From Myxococcus dinghuensis (GTDB lineage Bacteria; Myxococcota; Myxococcia; Myxococcales; Myxococcaceae), in NCBI RefSeq assembly GCF_024198235.1, contig NZ_JAKCFB010000022.1, positions 1-64,000 of the forward strand: a stretch of 64,000 nucleotides of DNA, written 5' to 3'. The notes beneath the pieces were generated by a model that was not told the DNA's origin, did no database searches, and worked only from the letters and a program-made list of their open reading frames with translations. Shown here one piece after another: positions 7,407 to 16,343 of this stretch. Both the position numbers and the translations under genes were made by a program. Numbering within the stretch: the first letter of the stretch is position 1; each line of letters opens with the position of its first letter.

Positions 7407-10400
7407 TGTCCACGCTCGTCTTCCCCAGCGAGGAAGCGCTCCAACTGGCGCTGACCTCCCGAATCGTCCCTCCGGAAGTCCAGGCCGCGCCCGCGCGCGT
7501 GCACCGCACCGACGCGGGCGAGCTGCACGTCGCCCCCGAGGTGGCCGTGGCGAAGGCCGTGCTCACGCGGCTCGGTGAGCTCGGCATCCGCCCCGCGCCC
7601 AAATCGTCCCGGGGAGGCACGGAGGTGAGCTGCTGGGCGGAGGTGCTCGCCACGCGCCCGGCTCCGCTCGATGGCGCGCTGGGCGGCGCGGTGCTGTTCC
7701 TCCCCTCGGAGCCAGAGGCGCTCCTGCCGCTCGCCGGCGAGCTGTTGCGCCTGGGCTGCGACCGGCAGGAGGCCTGCTTCGCCCGGAAGGGGGCTCGCCA
7801 GGGCGCGCTGCTGCGCGCGATGTCGCCGCCCTACTTCACCCTCACCCGCGCCATGGACCACGCGGGGGGCCTGCGCGCCTTCGTCCCGGCGGTGCCCGGG
7901 CGGACGTCCGTCTGGGTGGAGCTGGGCCATGTCCATCCCCTGGCGCGCACGCTCCAGCCCGCGGCGGGGACGCTGCTGCTCGTCCCGGCCCGGGGCCCCT
8001 GGCTCACGCTGCCGGATGGCCCCTGGACCGACCTCTATCAACTGACGGACCTGGTGCTGCCGGAGCCCGCGGAGGACTGGACGCCGCGCGCCGCGACGGC
8101 GCGACTGTCGGTGCCGCTGCGCCTGACGCGCGCGGCGCGGACGGAGGCCGCGAGCCTCTGGGTGCTGCGAGAGGAGGCCGTGGCCCAGGTGGAGTCGCTG
8201 GTGCACACGCTCCCGGAGGGGCTCCTGGCGCAGCTGCGCTTCGCGGTGGCCGGCACACCCGACGCGCCCGTCATCGTCCTGCGCGCCCGCGCGGGGGGCC
8301 GCGAGCGCCCGCCCGAGCTGGGCCTCTCCGGCATGGCCTACGCGCCCCTGCCGCAACTGGCCGACCTCTACCTGCCCTGTGACGGGCTCCTCGAGCCTCC
8401 CGTGCGGAGAGATCGGCTGCGCGCCCTGCTCACGCCCGAGGCCGACACCGTCACCTGGCTGCACCCCACGGGCAACGGCGGCTTCCGCGCCGAGCGACTG
8501 CCCGAGAAGGCCTTCCAGCCGCTCGACACCTGGGTGGATTACGTGGTGGAGGGAGGCGCGGCGGAGCTGACGGCCTGGATGAAGGGCGCGACGTTCGACT
8601 TCGAGGCCATCGAGGCGGCCAGCGGCGAGTGGCTCGTGGGCGGGGGCCTGCCCGCGCCAGCCGCGGGCAGGGACGAGGCCGAGCCCGACACGCGTCGCTC
8701 CCGCCGGGCCGCGCCCGCCCAGGCGACGCCCGTGCGCGCGGCGAAGGCGGCCACGCCCGCCCCCGACCCGGGGCCCACCCTGGCGACCCTCACTCCCGCG
8801 CAGCTCAGCGCGGCCGAGGAGGAGCTGACCCAGGTGGAGAAGACCTTCCTCTCCCTGGAGGAGCCACCGGACGCGCCCGAGCGACAGCGGCTCTGGGTGC
8901 GCATGGCCGAGCTGAACGGCCAGTTGGGCCGGGGACGCGACGCGGCCCTGTGCTGGACCCGCGTGCTCTGGGAGGCGACGGGCGAAGAGGCCGGCGCGCT
9001 CGCGACACGCTGGGCCCACGCCGAGCGCCGCGCCAGCGACACCCCCGAGGCGCTGCTGGGGCGCGACGCGCCCTCCGAGGACGAGGTGCGCGTCGTCGTC
9101 AGCCAGCTCGTCCGGGCCGTGAGGACCGACCCCGCCACGGCGCCGGGCAGCGTCCCCGCGCTCCAGCGCTGGCTGGACCACCACGACACGGCGCTCGACG
9201 TGCGCTCACTCTGGCTGTCGCGCACCGCGCTGGACGCGCTGGCCGGCGGCGACGCGCTGGGGCTGGCGCGGGCGGGAGATCGCCTGCTGGGGATGCTGCA
9301 ACGGGGCCTGTCGCCGTCTCGCGACGTCCCGCGCTTCCTGCGCGGCAGCGGGAACGCGGCGGACCTGCCCCGCCTCACCGCCCAGCTCGGCGCCCTGCGC
9401 GAGCGCTTCGAGCGCACGGCGCGGCGCCGCTCGTCCGTCGAGGCGCCGCAGGAGCTGACGCAGGCCTACGTGCGCTTCGTCTTCGCCTGCGGCATGGCGA
9501 GGCTCGGCCAGTCCGACGGCGCCCGCGCGCTCGCGGAGGCCGCGACCCGGGCGCTCGACGCGAAGGAGCCCATCCACGGCTTCTTCCTGCGGGCCTATGC
9601 CGCGCGCGTGGACCAGGCGCTCGAGGGGCAGCCGCTCGAGGCCCCGCTTCCGCCCGCCATCGCCGCGGAGCTCAACGCGCTGGCCTCGTTCCAGCGCTAC
9701 AAGGTGGACCGGCTGCGACAGGCCTCCGCGCTGCTGGAGCCCAGCGAGCGGCTGGACCCGGCGCGCGCGTTCGGCCGTGGCACGCGCGACCTGCGGGGCG
9801 AGGAGTTCGCCGCGCTGAGGGATCTCCAGGACGTCCGGGAGGTGACCGCCACGGTGCAGGCGCTCGTGAAGCGGGCGACCGCGCCTCGCCTGCAGGCCGC
9901 GGAGCAGCAGCGACTCATCGGCGGACTGCTGGAGACGCTGCCGCGCCTGGCCCCCGCCCGGGCGCTGCCGCTGATGGATCAGCTCGTCCACGCGGTCGAC
10001 GCGCTGCCCGGCGAGGTGCAGGCCCGGCTCCTGGGAGATGCCCTCTCGCTGACCGCCCTCTTCGGCCGCGCCGACCGCGCGACCTCGCTCGCCGCGCGGC
10101 TGCGCGAGGTCCTGGCGGGGCTCGCGCCGGAGTCTCCCGCGTGGGGACAGGGCATCCTCGAGGCGAGCCTCCGGGGGTTGCGCCGGGTGGGGCTCACGCG
10201 CCAGTCGGGACAGTTGGTGGACGCGTCGCGGCGGCTGCTGACACACGCCAAGGCCCCCCTGGCCGCGCGGCTCGGCGTGGCCTCCGGGCTCGCGACCCTC
10301 GGCCACGTGGAGGAGGCCCTGCCCGTCTTCCGTCAGGCCTTCGACGCGCTCGCCGCGGCCCAGGGCGCGCTGCCGGATCGGCTGGCGCTGACGCGCAGCC

Positions 10401-10660
10401 TCGCGGGCGCGCTGGCCCACACGCCCATGGAGGTGGCGCTGCCCGGACTCGCGCGGCTGTCCGAGGCGCTGCCCACCGTGACGGACAGCTTCAACACCAA
10501 TAGCCACTTCTGCCTCTCCGTCGTCGAGTTCGCGGACACCCTGGTGATGGGCCACGTCGAGCTGGCCCAGGGCGCGGGGGAGCGGGCGCGGAGCTGGCTG
10601 GACGAAGACGAGTTCCTGGTGCGCCGACGCGTCCACCGGGAGTTGGAGGAACGGACATGA
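7406..10660 (+). CDS. large hypothetical protein, ternary-system effector/scaffold candidate
   Basis: 1,084 residues without signal peptide or membrane helices. Three parts are visible: an N-terminal alpha/beta region (about 1-410), a Pro/Ala/Arg-rich linker (about 415-460), and a long alpha-helical repeat region (about 465-1080) of TPR/HEAT character with many Leu/Ala/Arg helices. No catalytic motif recognised. It is embedded between the protease module and the MoxR ATPase, with 1- and 4-base overlaps. In ternary systems this slot holds the large variable protein thought to receive the signal or act as effector; that assignment is inference. Confidence 0.78.
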   Translation: MSTLVFPSEEALQLALTSRIVPPEVQAAPARVHRTDAGELHVAPEVAVAKAVLTRLGELGIRPAPKSSRGGTEVSCWAEVLATRPAPLDGALGGAVLFLPSEPEALLPLAGELLRLGCDRQEACFARKGARQGALLRAMSPPYFTLTRAMDHAGGLRAFVPAVPGRTSVWVELGHVHPLARTLQPAAGTLLLVPARGPWLTLPDGPWTDLYQLTDLVLPEPAEDWTPRAATARLSVPLRLTRAARTEAASLWVLREEAVAQVESLVHTLPEGLLAQLRFAVAGTPDAPVIVLRARAGGRERPPELGLSGMAYAPLPQLADLYLPCDGLLEPPVRRDRLRALLTPEADTVTWLHPTGNGGFRAERLPEKAFQPLDTWVDYVVEGGAAELTAWMKGATFDFEAIEAASGEWLVGGGLPAPAAGRDEAEPDTRRSRRAAPAQATPVRAAKAATPAPDPGPTLATLTPAQLSAAEEELTQVEKTFLSLEEPPDAPERQRLWVRMAELNGQLGRGRDAALCWTRVLWEATGEEAGALATRWAHAERRASDTPEALLGRDAPSEDEVRVVVSQLVRAVRTDPATAPGSVPALQRWLDHHDTALDVRSLWLSRTALDALAGGDALGLARAGDRLLGMLQRGLSPSRDVPRFLRGSGNAADLPRLTAQLGALRERFERTARRRSSVEAPQELTQAYVRFVFACGMARLGQSDGARALAEAATRALDAKEPIHGFFLRAYAARVDQALEGQPLEAPLPPAIAAELNALASFQRYKVDRLRQASALLEPSERLDPARAFGRGTRDLRGEEFAALRDLQDVREVTATVQALVKRATAPRLQAAEQQRLIGGLLETLPRLAPARALPLMDQLVHAVDALPGEVQARLLGDALSLTALFGRADRATSLAARLREVLAGLAPESPAWGQGILEASLRGLRRVGLTRQSGQLVDASRRLLTHAKAPLAARLGVASGLATLGHVEEALPVFRQAFDALAAAQGALPDRLALTRSLAGALAHTPMEVALPGLARLSEALPTVTDSFNTNSHFCLSVVEFADTLVMGHVELAQGAGERARSWLDEDEFLVRRRVHRELEERT

Positions 10661-11703
10661 GCAGTCTTCCCCGGCGGGAGGAGCCTGCCGCCGACCCCAT
10701 CGCCGCCCTGGGCTTCGACGCCCTGGCGCGCGAGGCCCAGGGCTTGCGCGAGCGGCTCAACCGCTTCCGGCTGGCGCTGGGACGGCACTTCGTGGGCAAG
10801 CAGACGCTGGTGGACCTGATGACCGTGGCGGCGGTGGCGCAGGAGCCGCTGCTGCTGGTGGGGCCTCCGGGCACGGCGAAGTCGGACCTGGTGCTCAAGT
10901 TCCGCGAGGCGCTGGGGCTGTCGAACGAGGACTACTTCGAGTACCTGCTGACGCGCTTCACGGAGCCGTCGGAGGTGCTCGGCCCCATCGACATCAACCT
11001 GTTGCGACAGGGCCGCTACATCCGCCGCGAGGGCGGCAAGCTGCCCACCGCGCGGCTCGTCTTCCTGGACGAGGTCTTCAAGGCCAGCTCCGCCATCCTC
11101 AACGCGCTGCTCACGGTCATCAACGAGCGCAAGTTCTACCAGGACGGCGCGCCCCAGCCCGTGCGGCTCAAGGTGCTCTTCGCGGCCACCAACGAGCTGC
11201 CCGAGCACGCGGAGCTGGGCGCCCTGAAGGACCGCTTCTGCCTCAAGGCCGCGTGCCGGCCGGTGCAGGACCGCTACTTCCTGGAGCTGCTCGACTCCGG
11301 CCTGGAGTCGCAGACCCACCGCGAGCTGAACCAGAAGCCGTGGGCGGAGGGGCACGCCACGCTGGAGGACCTCCTCAAGGCCCACCGCTACCTGACGCTG
11401 ATGATGGGTCGCAAGGAGCCGGGGCCGGAGGGCCGCGAGCTGAGGGACCGCGACCTCTTCTTCCGGGACGAGCTGCTGCGCGAGTTCCGCCGCGTCGTCC
11501 AGACCCTCACGCGCGAGGACGGCGTGTTCATCAGCGACCGCAAGCTGGTGAAGCTCTACCGCCTGCTGCGCACGCGCGCGTGGATCTTCCACGGCGGCGC
11601 GGTGGAGCGGCAGGACCTCCAACTGCTGTCGTACCTCGGGGAGACGCGCGAGGAGATCGACCTGCTCGAGGAGAAGGTGCCCCGGCTGCTCGGCCTCACC
11701 TGA
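10657..11703 (+). CDS. MoxR/RavA-family AAA+ ATPase
   Basis: 348 residues. Walker A GPPGTAKS (69-76), Walker B LVFLDE (Asp 138), sensor-1 region FAATNELPE, and the MoxR-specific inserts LTRFTEPSEVLGP and SAILNALLTVINER. MoxR ATPases usually act as chaperones that load or activate a vWA-domain partner, here the protein encoded next. The ATG overlaps the preceding stop (ATGA). The paired FtsH-like and MoxR ATPases, with a vWA-like protein, define the ternary layout. Confidence 0.93.
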   Translation: MSSLPRREEPAADPIAALGFDALAREAQGLRERLNRFRLALGRHFVGKQTLVDLMTVAAVAQEPLLLVGPPGTAKSDLVLKFREALGLSNEDYFEYLLTRFTEPSEVLGPIDINLLRQGRYIRREGGKLPTARLVFLDEVFKASSAILNALLTVINERKFYQDGAPQPVRLKVLFAATNELPEHAELGALKDRFCLKAACRPVQDRYFLELLDSGLESQTHRELNQKPWAEGHATLEDLLKAHRYLTLMMGRKEPGPEGRELRDRDLFFRDELLREFRRVVQTLTREDGVFISDRKLVKLYRLLRTRAWIFHGGAVERQDLQLLSYLGETREEIDLLEEKVPRLLGLT

Positions 11704-11767
11704 GCCGGGCGCGTCACGAGGCGCTGGAGCCGCGCGCTCCAGGCCTCGCTCCCCTGGGAAGTGATAC

Positions 11768-13267
11768 ATGAGCGGCATGGCGGCACCGGAGTCGGGCGGC
11801 ACGCGGGACACGGAGCAGTGGTTGTGCGCGGGGTTGGGCCTGACGCGGCAGGAGGGGCTCGACGCGGAGGCGGTGGCGAAGGGCGTGCCCTGGCTGCTGG
11901 CCACGCTCGCCGAGTCGCCGTCGCTGCCGCCGCCCGCGCTGCTCTGGGACCTGGGACGGCTCGTCGCGGGGCAGCCCCTGGCACACGCCCTGCCCGTCCC
12001 CGACACGCTGCCCCGGCTGCGCGCCGCGGTGCGCGCCTACGACGACCACGTGCTCGCGAGGCTGGCGGCGGACCCACACCTCGAGGCGGTCTCCGCCGCC
12101 CTCGCCCGCCTGCCCGAGGAGCTCCGCCCCCGGGGCATGGCCTTCCTCGCCAACCGCATCCTCGCGCGCATCGGCTTCACCGAGGGCCGCTCGGTGAACA
12201 CCGGGCTCGCCCGGCGCACGCTGGAGCGGCCTCCCGCGGAGCTGTTGCAAGCCGGCTACGTCGCCTTGCGCGAACCCGGCCCCGGGCTGGAGCGCCTGGC
12301 GGAGGCCTACGAGGCGCTGGCGCGAGGCGCGCGTCGGGCCCACGCGCTGCTCGGGGACGCGGAGGCCTTCACGCTGGAGAACCTGGAGCACCTGCAGGGC
12401 AAGGCGCAACGGCTGGCGCTGGAGCAGGCGGTGGAGGCCGCCGAGGCGCTGTCGCGCGCCCTGCCACCCCGCATGCGCGCCCGCGCCGTGACGTCCGCCC
12501 CCACGCCCACCGCGCTCGAGGACGACGCCGCGTTCCCCCAGGGCGGCTTCTCGTCCGTCTCGAACGTCGGCAGCCTGGAGAACCTGGTCACCTCCGAGCT
12601 CGTCTACATGGAGGACGAGCCCACGCTGGACCTGTTCGACGTGCGCTACGTGGAGGGCGAGCTGCTCTACTACACGCGCGACGAGAGCGTGGCCGTCCGC
12701 CGCCGCCGGGTCGTGACCTTCGTGTTACCGGCGGGCTTCGCGGAGGCGCGGGTCAAGGACGCGGGGGTGAGGTGGCAGCGCGCGGTCGTGGCGCTCGGGC
12801 TGGTGCTGTGCCTGGTGCGCCGGCTGTCGGTGTGGCTGGGCGAGGAGGACCTGCGCTTCCAGGTCGTCTTCATCTGGGACCGGCCGGGCCCCGGGCCCCT
12901 CGACGCGGAGCGGGGCCTGTGCGAGCTGCTCCTGCGCGAGTGGCGCGCCCGGGGCATCGCGGAGGTCCTCACCCTGCCGGACCTGGGCACGGTGCTCGCC
13001 CAGGCCACGGAATCCTCTCGCCGCGCGAGAATCGACGTGGTGCGCATCGACGCCGCGCGGGAATCGCTCTCGCAGACGCCCGCGGTGGACCCGCGCGTGA
13101 GCCTGCGCAGCCTCGACCTGAGCGCCGCCTGCCCTCGCGTCGACGCGCCGCGCGAAGGTCCGGCGAGCCCCGAGGAATCCCGGGTCTCCGAGAGGTCCTC
13201 GGAGCCGGACGCACCTTGGGAGGCATGGACGGGCGTAACGCTTGAGCTTGCGCGAAGCCTTCTCTAG
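11768..13267 (+). CDS. vWA-like protein with degenerate metal site, MoxR partner
   Basis: 499 residues. The N-terminal half is helical. The second half begins with GGFSSVSNVGSLENL and LVYMEDEP, then FDVRYVEGELLYYTRDES and RRRRVVTFVLPA. This is the strand that carries DxSxS in vWA domains, but here the MIDAS residues are absent (VLPAGFAEAR). The helix/strand order afterwards (LGLVLCLVRRL, FQVVFIWDRP) still fits a vWA fold. The C-terminal ~70 residues are disordered, rich in Ser/Pro/Glu. It follows the MoxR gene by 64 bases, the expected position of its partner. The fold assignment is by pattern only. Confidence 0.72.
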   Translation: MSGMAAPESGGTRDTEQWLCAGLGLTRQEGLDAEAVAKGVPWLLATLAESPSLPPPALLWDLGRLVAGQPLAHALPVPDTLPRLRAAVRAYDDHVLARLAADPHLEAVSAALARLPEELRPRGMAFLANRILARIGFTEGRSVNTGLARRTLERPPAELLQAGYVALREPGPGLERLAEAYEALARGARRAHALLGDAEAFTLENLEHLQGKAQRLALEQAVEAAEALSRALPPRMRARAVTSAPTPTALEDDAAFPQGGFSSVSNVGSLENLVTSELVYMEDEPTLDLFDVRYVEGELLYYTRDESVAVRRRRVVTFVLPAGFAEARVKDAGVRWQRAVVALGLVLCLVRRLSVWLGEEDLRFQVVFIWDRPGPGPLDAERGLCELLLREWRARGIAEVLTLPDLGTVLAQATESSRRARIDVVRIDAARESLSQTPAVDPRVSLRSLDLSAACPRVDAPREGPASPEESRVSERSSEPDAPWEAWTGVTLELARSLL

Positions 13268-13270
13268 CGT
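13242..13270 (+). promoter_or_regulatory. sigma-70-like promoter for the STM4015/STM4014 pair
   Basis: TTGAGC (13242-13247), exactly 17 bases, then TAGCGT (13265-13270). The TAG of the -10 element is also the stop codon of the vWA-like gene. The predicted transcription start near 13277 leaves a short leader with AGGAGAGGAC before the ATG at 13313. It would uncouple the WGR/LRR and ATP-grasp genes from the ternary operon. Confidence 0.55.
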
Positions 13271-13312
13271 CCGGTCGGGACGCGCCACGCCTGGCGCAGG
13301 AGAGGACGGGCC

Positions 13313-14671
13313 ATGCCGCGGTACGAGTTCAAGGAAGGTAGCTCCAACAAGTTCTGGGAGATCACGCTCGAGGGCAACTCCTTCACCGCGAAGTGGGGCC
13401 GCATCGGCACCGACGGCCAGGAGAAGACCCAGGAGTTCGACTCCGAGGAGGCCGCCCAGAAGGAGTACGACAAGCTCGTCCGCGAGAAGGAGAAGAAGGG
13501 CTACGCGCTGGTCGAGGGTGACGGCGAGGACGACGACGAGGACGGCGGCAAGTCCGTGACGGGCGCGTCCAACCCGGAGCTCGAGGCCGCCATCCTGAAG
13601 GACCCGGACGACGCGGACGCGTACCTCGTCTATGGCGACTGGCTACAGGCCCAGGGCGACCCGCGCGGCGAGCTCATCGCGCTGCAGCACGCGCAGGGCA
13701 AGGCCACTGGCGCCGAGGCCAGCACCGCCAAGCGCCAGGTGAACGCGCACATCAAGAAGCACCAGGCGCTGCTCCTGGGCGGGCTCACCAAGGCCTGGTC
13801 GGACGAGGAGCTGTCGGTGGAGTGGCACCTGGGCTTCATCCGCGAGGCGCGCATCGCGAAGGGTGACTACGACTCCGAGCTGGACGTCCCCGAGACGCTG
13901 AAGAAGCTGCTGGCGCACCCGTCCGCGCGCTTCCTCCGCTCACTCACCGTCGGCATGGTGGACATGGATGGGGAGAACTCCTACGACGACGTGACGGAGG
14001 TCATCGCGAAGGGCGGCGCGCGCCCCACCCTCCAGTCCCTGTTCCTGGGTGACTTCGAGTACCCGGACGAGACGGAGATCTCCTGGTCGCACATCAACGA
14101 CGTCTCGGCGCTGTACGAGGTGCTGCCCAACCTGCGCTCGCTGCGCCTGCGCGGCGGCTCGACGGAGCTGGGGAAGGTCGACCTGCCGGAGCTGCGTGAG
14201 TTCATCGTGGAGTCCGGCGGCCTGCCCCTGTCCGCGGTGAAGTCCATCGCGAGCGCGAAGTGGCCGAAGCTGGAAAAGTTGGAGATCTGGTTCGGCTCCG
14301 ACAACTACGGCGCCGAGGGCGGCGTGGAGGACATCCAGCCCATCCTCGACGGCAAGGGCCTGCCGAGCCTGAAGAAGCTGGGCCTGTGCAACTCCGAGTT
14401 CACGGACGCGCTGGCCAACGCGCTGCCGAAGGCGAAGGTCCTCCCGCAGCTCGAGCAGTTGGACCTGTCCAAGGGCACGCTGTCGGACACGGGCGCGCAG
14501 GTGCTCGCGGACAACGCGGCGGCGTTCAAGCACCTCAAGCACATGGACTTCCGTGAGAACACGCTGACGGGAGCGGGCACCAAGCTGGTGTCGAAGCTGT
14601 GCCCGAGCGTGGCGGCGGGCAGCCAGCGCGAGTACGACGAGGAGTACCGCTACTCGGCGGTCGGCGAGTAG
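13313..14671 (+). CDS. STM4015-family protein: WGR domain plus leucine-rich repeats
   Basis: 452 residues in three parts: a WGR domain at 1-65 (YEFKEGSSNKFWEI, AKWGRIGTDG) of the kind found with PARP and helicase proteins; a repeat-companion segment of the TIGR02996 type at about 85-130 (DDADAYLVYGDWLQAQGDPRG); and irregular leucine-rich repeats from about 165 to 430 (LRSLRLRGGS, LKKLGLCNSEFTD, LEQLDLSKGTLSD). No signal peptide. It lies 6 bases upstream of an ATP-grasp protein of the STM4014 family, reproducing part of the conserved STM4011-4015 neighbourhood. It may be the protein substrate or scaffold of that set; this is inference. Confidence 0.88.
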   Translation: MPRYEFKEGSSNKFWEITLEGNSFTAKWGRIGTDGQEKTQEFDSEEAAQKEYDKLVREKEKKGYALVEGDGEDDDEDGGKSVTGASNPELEAAILKDPDDADAYLVYGDWLQAQGDPRGELIALQHAQGKATGAEASTAKRQVNAHIKKHQALLLGGLTKAWSDEELSVEWHLGFIREARIAKGDYDSELDVPETLKKLLAHPSARFLRSLTVGMVDMDGENSYDDVTEVIAKGGARPTLQSLFLGDFEYPDETEISWSHINDVSALYEVLPNLRSLRLRGGSTELGKVDLPELREFIVESGGLPLSAVKSIASAKWPKLEKLEIWFGSDNYGAEGGVEDIQPILDGKGLPSLKKLGLCNSEFTDALANALPKAKVLPQLEQLDLSKGTLSDTGAQVLADNAAAFKHLKHMDFRENTLTGAGTKLVSKLCPSVAAGSQREYDEEYRYSAVGE

Positions 14672-14677
14672 CCCCGG

Positions 14678-15826
14678 ATGTCCGCGGCGCCGCCCTTCAT
14701 CCTCATTGGCAACGCGGAGAACCGGCGCGTCACCCTGTTCCAGGACGCGCTGGCCCGACAGGGGCTGCCACCGGCGACGGTGGTGCCCTGGCGGGAGCTG
14801 CTGGAGGACCCGGCGCGCCTGACGCGGCTGCCGGCCCCCGAGGCCCTCGTCCGCATCGACGCGGCGGGCGAGAGCTGGGCGGTGGAGAAGGCCCTGCTGA
14901 AGCGGGGCTACGCGGGCGCGGTGGGGCTGGGATGCACCGTCCTCACGCCCGCGCAGGTGGACGCGCTGGAGGAGGACCACGGGAGGATCCTCTGCCCCCG
15001 GCAGGCCCACGTGGGCTTCCTGGACGTCCTGTCGGAGCTGGACGCGTGCTTCGCGGAGCGCCCGGGGTGGCGGGTGCTCCAGCAGCCCCGGAGCATCGCG
15101 GACCTGTTCGACAAGCGCGTCACGTCGCGGCGCTACGCGTCGCGAGGCATCCCCGTCCCGGAGCCGCTGGAGGGCGTGACGGACGTGGCGTCCCTGCGCG
15201 AGCGGATGGAGGAGGAGGACTGCCGCGAGGTGTTCGTGAAGGTGTCGTGTGGCTCGTCGGCCTCGTGCCTCGCCATCTTCCGGCGCCGGCGGGGGCGCGA
15301 ATCGTTGCTCACCTCCGTCGAGCAGGCCTCGGCGGGTTGGTACAACTCGCTCCAGGTGCGCCGCATCGTCGAGCCGGAGCGCGTGGAGGAGGTGCTCGGG
15401 TTCCTGCTGCGCGAGGGTTCGCAGGTGGAGCGCTCCATCCTCAAGGCCCGGCTGGGCGGGGACTTCTTCGACTGTCGCGTCCTGGTCGTCGCGGGTGAGC
15501 CCGCGTTCATCGTGGTGCGCCAGAGCCGGCTGCCGATCACCAACCTGCACCTGGGCGGGTGGCGCGGGGACCTGGAGCGGTTGCAGGCGGCGGTGCCCCG
15601 GAACGAATGGGAGGCGGCGCTGGAGAGCTGCCGTCAGGTGGCGCGGCTCCATGATTGCCTCCACGTGGGCATCGATCTGCTCTTCGAGGAGTACTTCCAG
15701 GGCCACCGCATCGTGGAGGCGAACGCCTTCGGGGACCTGCTGCCCAATCTCCACCGGGACGGGCTGAGCGTCTACGAGTGGGAGATTCGCGAGGCGCTGT
15801 CGCGCCACGGCGTCACATCCGCCTGA
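14678..15826 (+). CDS. STM4014-family ATP-grasp protein
   Basis: 382 residues. An N-terminal Rossmann-like part (PFILIGNAENRRVTLFQDAL), then an ATP-grasp core: DLFDKRVTSRRYASRGIPVPE, the nucleotide-binding lysine strand VFVKVSCGSSAS, and the metal-binding end IVEANAFGDLLPNL. ATP-grasp enzymes join a carboxylate, activated as acyl phosphate, to an amine, thiol or hydroxyl. It is probably co-transcribed with the WGR/LRR gene (6-base gap). The related STM4013, STM4012 and STM4011 genes are at 30.5-33.5 kb. The substrate is unknown; ligation on or to the neighbouring WGR protein is one possibility. Confidence 0.85.
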   Translation: MSAAPPFILIGNAENRRVTLFQDALARQGLPPATVVPWRELLEDPARLTRLPAPEALVRIDAAGESWAVEKALLKRGYAGAVGLGCTVLTPAQVDALEEDHGRILCPRQAHVGFLDVLSELDACFAERPGWRVLQQPRSIADLFDKRVTSRRYASRGIPVPEPLEGVTDVASLRERMEEEDCREVFVKVSCGSSASCLAIFRRRRGRESLLTSVEQASAGWYNSLQVRRIVEPERVEEVLGFLLREGSQVERSILKARLGGDFFDCRVLVVAGEPAFIVVRQSRLPITNLHLGGWRGDLERLQAAVPRNEWEAALESCRQVARLHDCLHVGIDLLFEEYFQGHRIVEANAFGDLLPNLHRDGLSVYEWEIREALSRHGVTSA

Positions 15827-15859
15827 CAGCGCCTCGCGACTCCGGCGCGCGACACGCGC

Positions 15860-16207
15860 TCAGCCGACCTGGGAGAGCTGGGCGACCTCCGGCGCGCGGG
15901 GGGCCTCGGCCAGCGAGTCGGCGGTCCGCCGGGTGTTGGTCTCGATGGCCACGTGGCACAGGGCCGTCTGGGCCTGGAGCTGGAGCGCGAACGCCCGGCC
16001 GCGCGCGAGGCTCACGCCGATGAACGCGCCGACGAGGCCGCCGATGCAGGCGAAGACCAGTCCCTGCTCGCCACGCCCCGCCGCGACACCTCCCACCACG
16101 CCCACGAAGAAGCCGGTGGCGCCGGAGCGGAAGACGATGCGGCTGGCCTGCGCGTAGAGCGCGGCGGCGTGAGACTGGATGATGCTCGGGTCATACTGGA
16201 TGGCCAT
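15860..16207 (-). CDS. small membrane protein with glycine-zipper helices
   Basis: 115 residues. Two close hydrophobic, glycine-rich helices (ATGFFVGVVGGVAAGRG and GLVFACIGGLVGAFIGVSLARG, roughly 31-70) with GxxxG spacing, then a soluble Ala/Glu tail. Convergent with the ATP-grasp gene (33-base gap). The ATG is preceded by AACGTC without a clear ribosome-binding site. I do not recognise the family; a small inner-membrane protein is the most that can be said. Confidence 0.65.
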   Translation of the reverse strand: MAIQYDPSIIQSHAAALYAQASRIVFRSGATGFFVGVVGGVAAGRGEQGLVFACIGGLVGAFIGVSLARGRAFALQLQAQTALCHVAIETNTRRTADSLAEAPRAPEVAQLSQVG

Positions 16208-16343
16208 GACGTTCCCCCACGGGTTGTGAGCCGCGCTCGCGGCCCGGCGTCACGCCTCTCGAAGTGAGGCGCGCGTGGGGTTCAGGCAACCACTCCCGGA
16301 CAGGGCGGGCCATACCACCCGGGAGGTATGCGGAAAGGGCGGC

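Noticed and set aside
4475-9184. 1,569-codon open frame on the minus strand across the ternary operon
   Set aside because: It lies opposite well-supported genes with intact AAA+ and protease motifs; its Arg/His/Leu/Gly-rich translation has no domains. Long antisense frames are expected at this GC content.
13940-15808. 622-codon minus-strand frame opposite the STM4015/STM4014-like genes
   Set aside because: The translation is His/Arg/Leu-rich with no domain; the plus strand holds WGR, LRR and ATP-grasp motifs.
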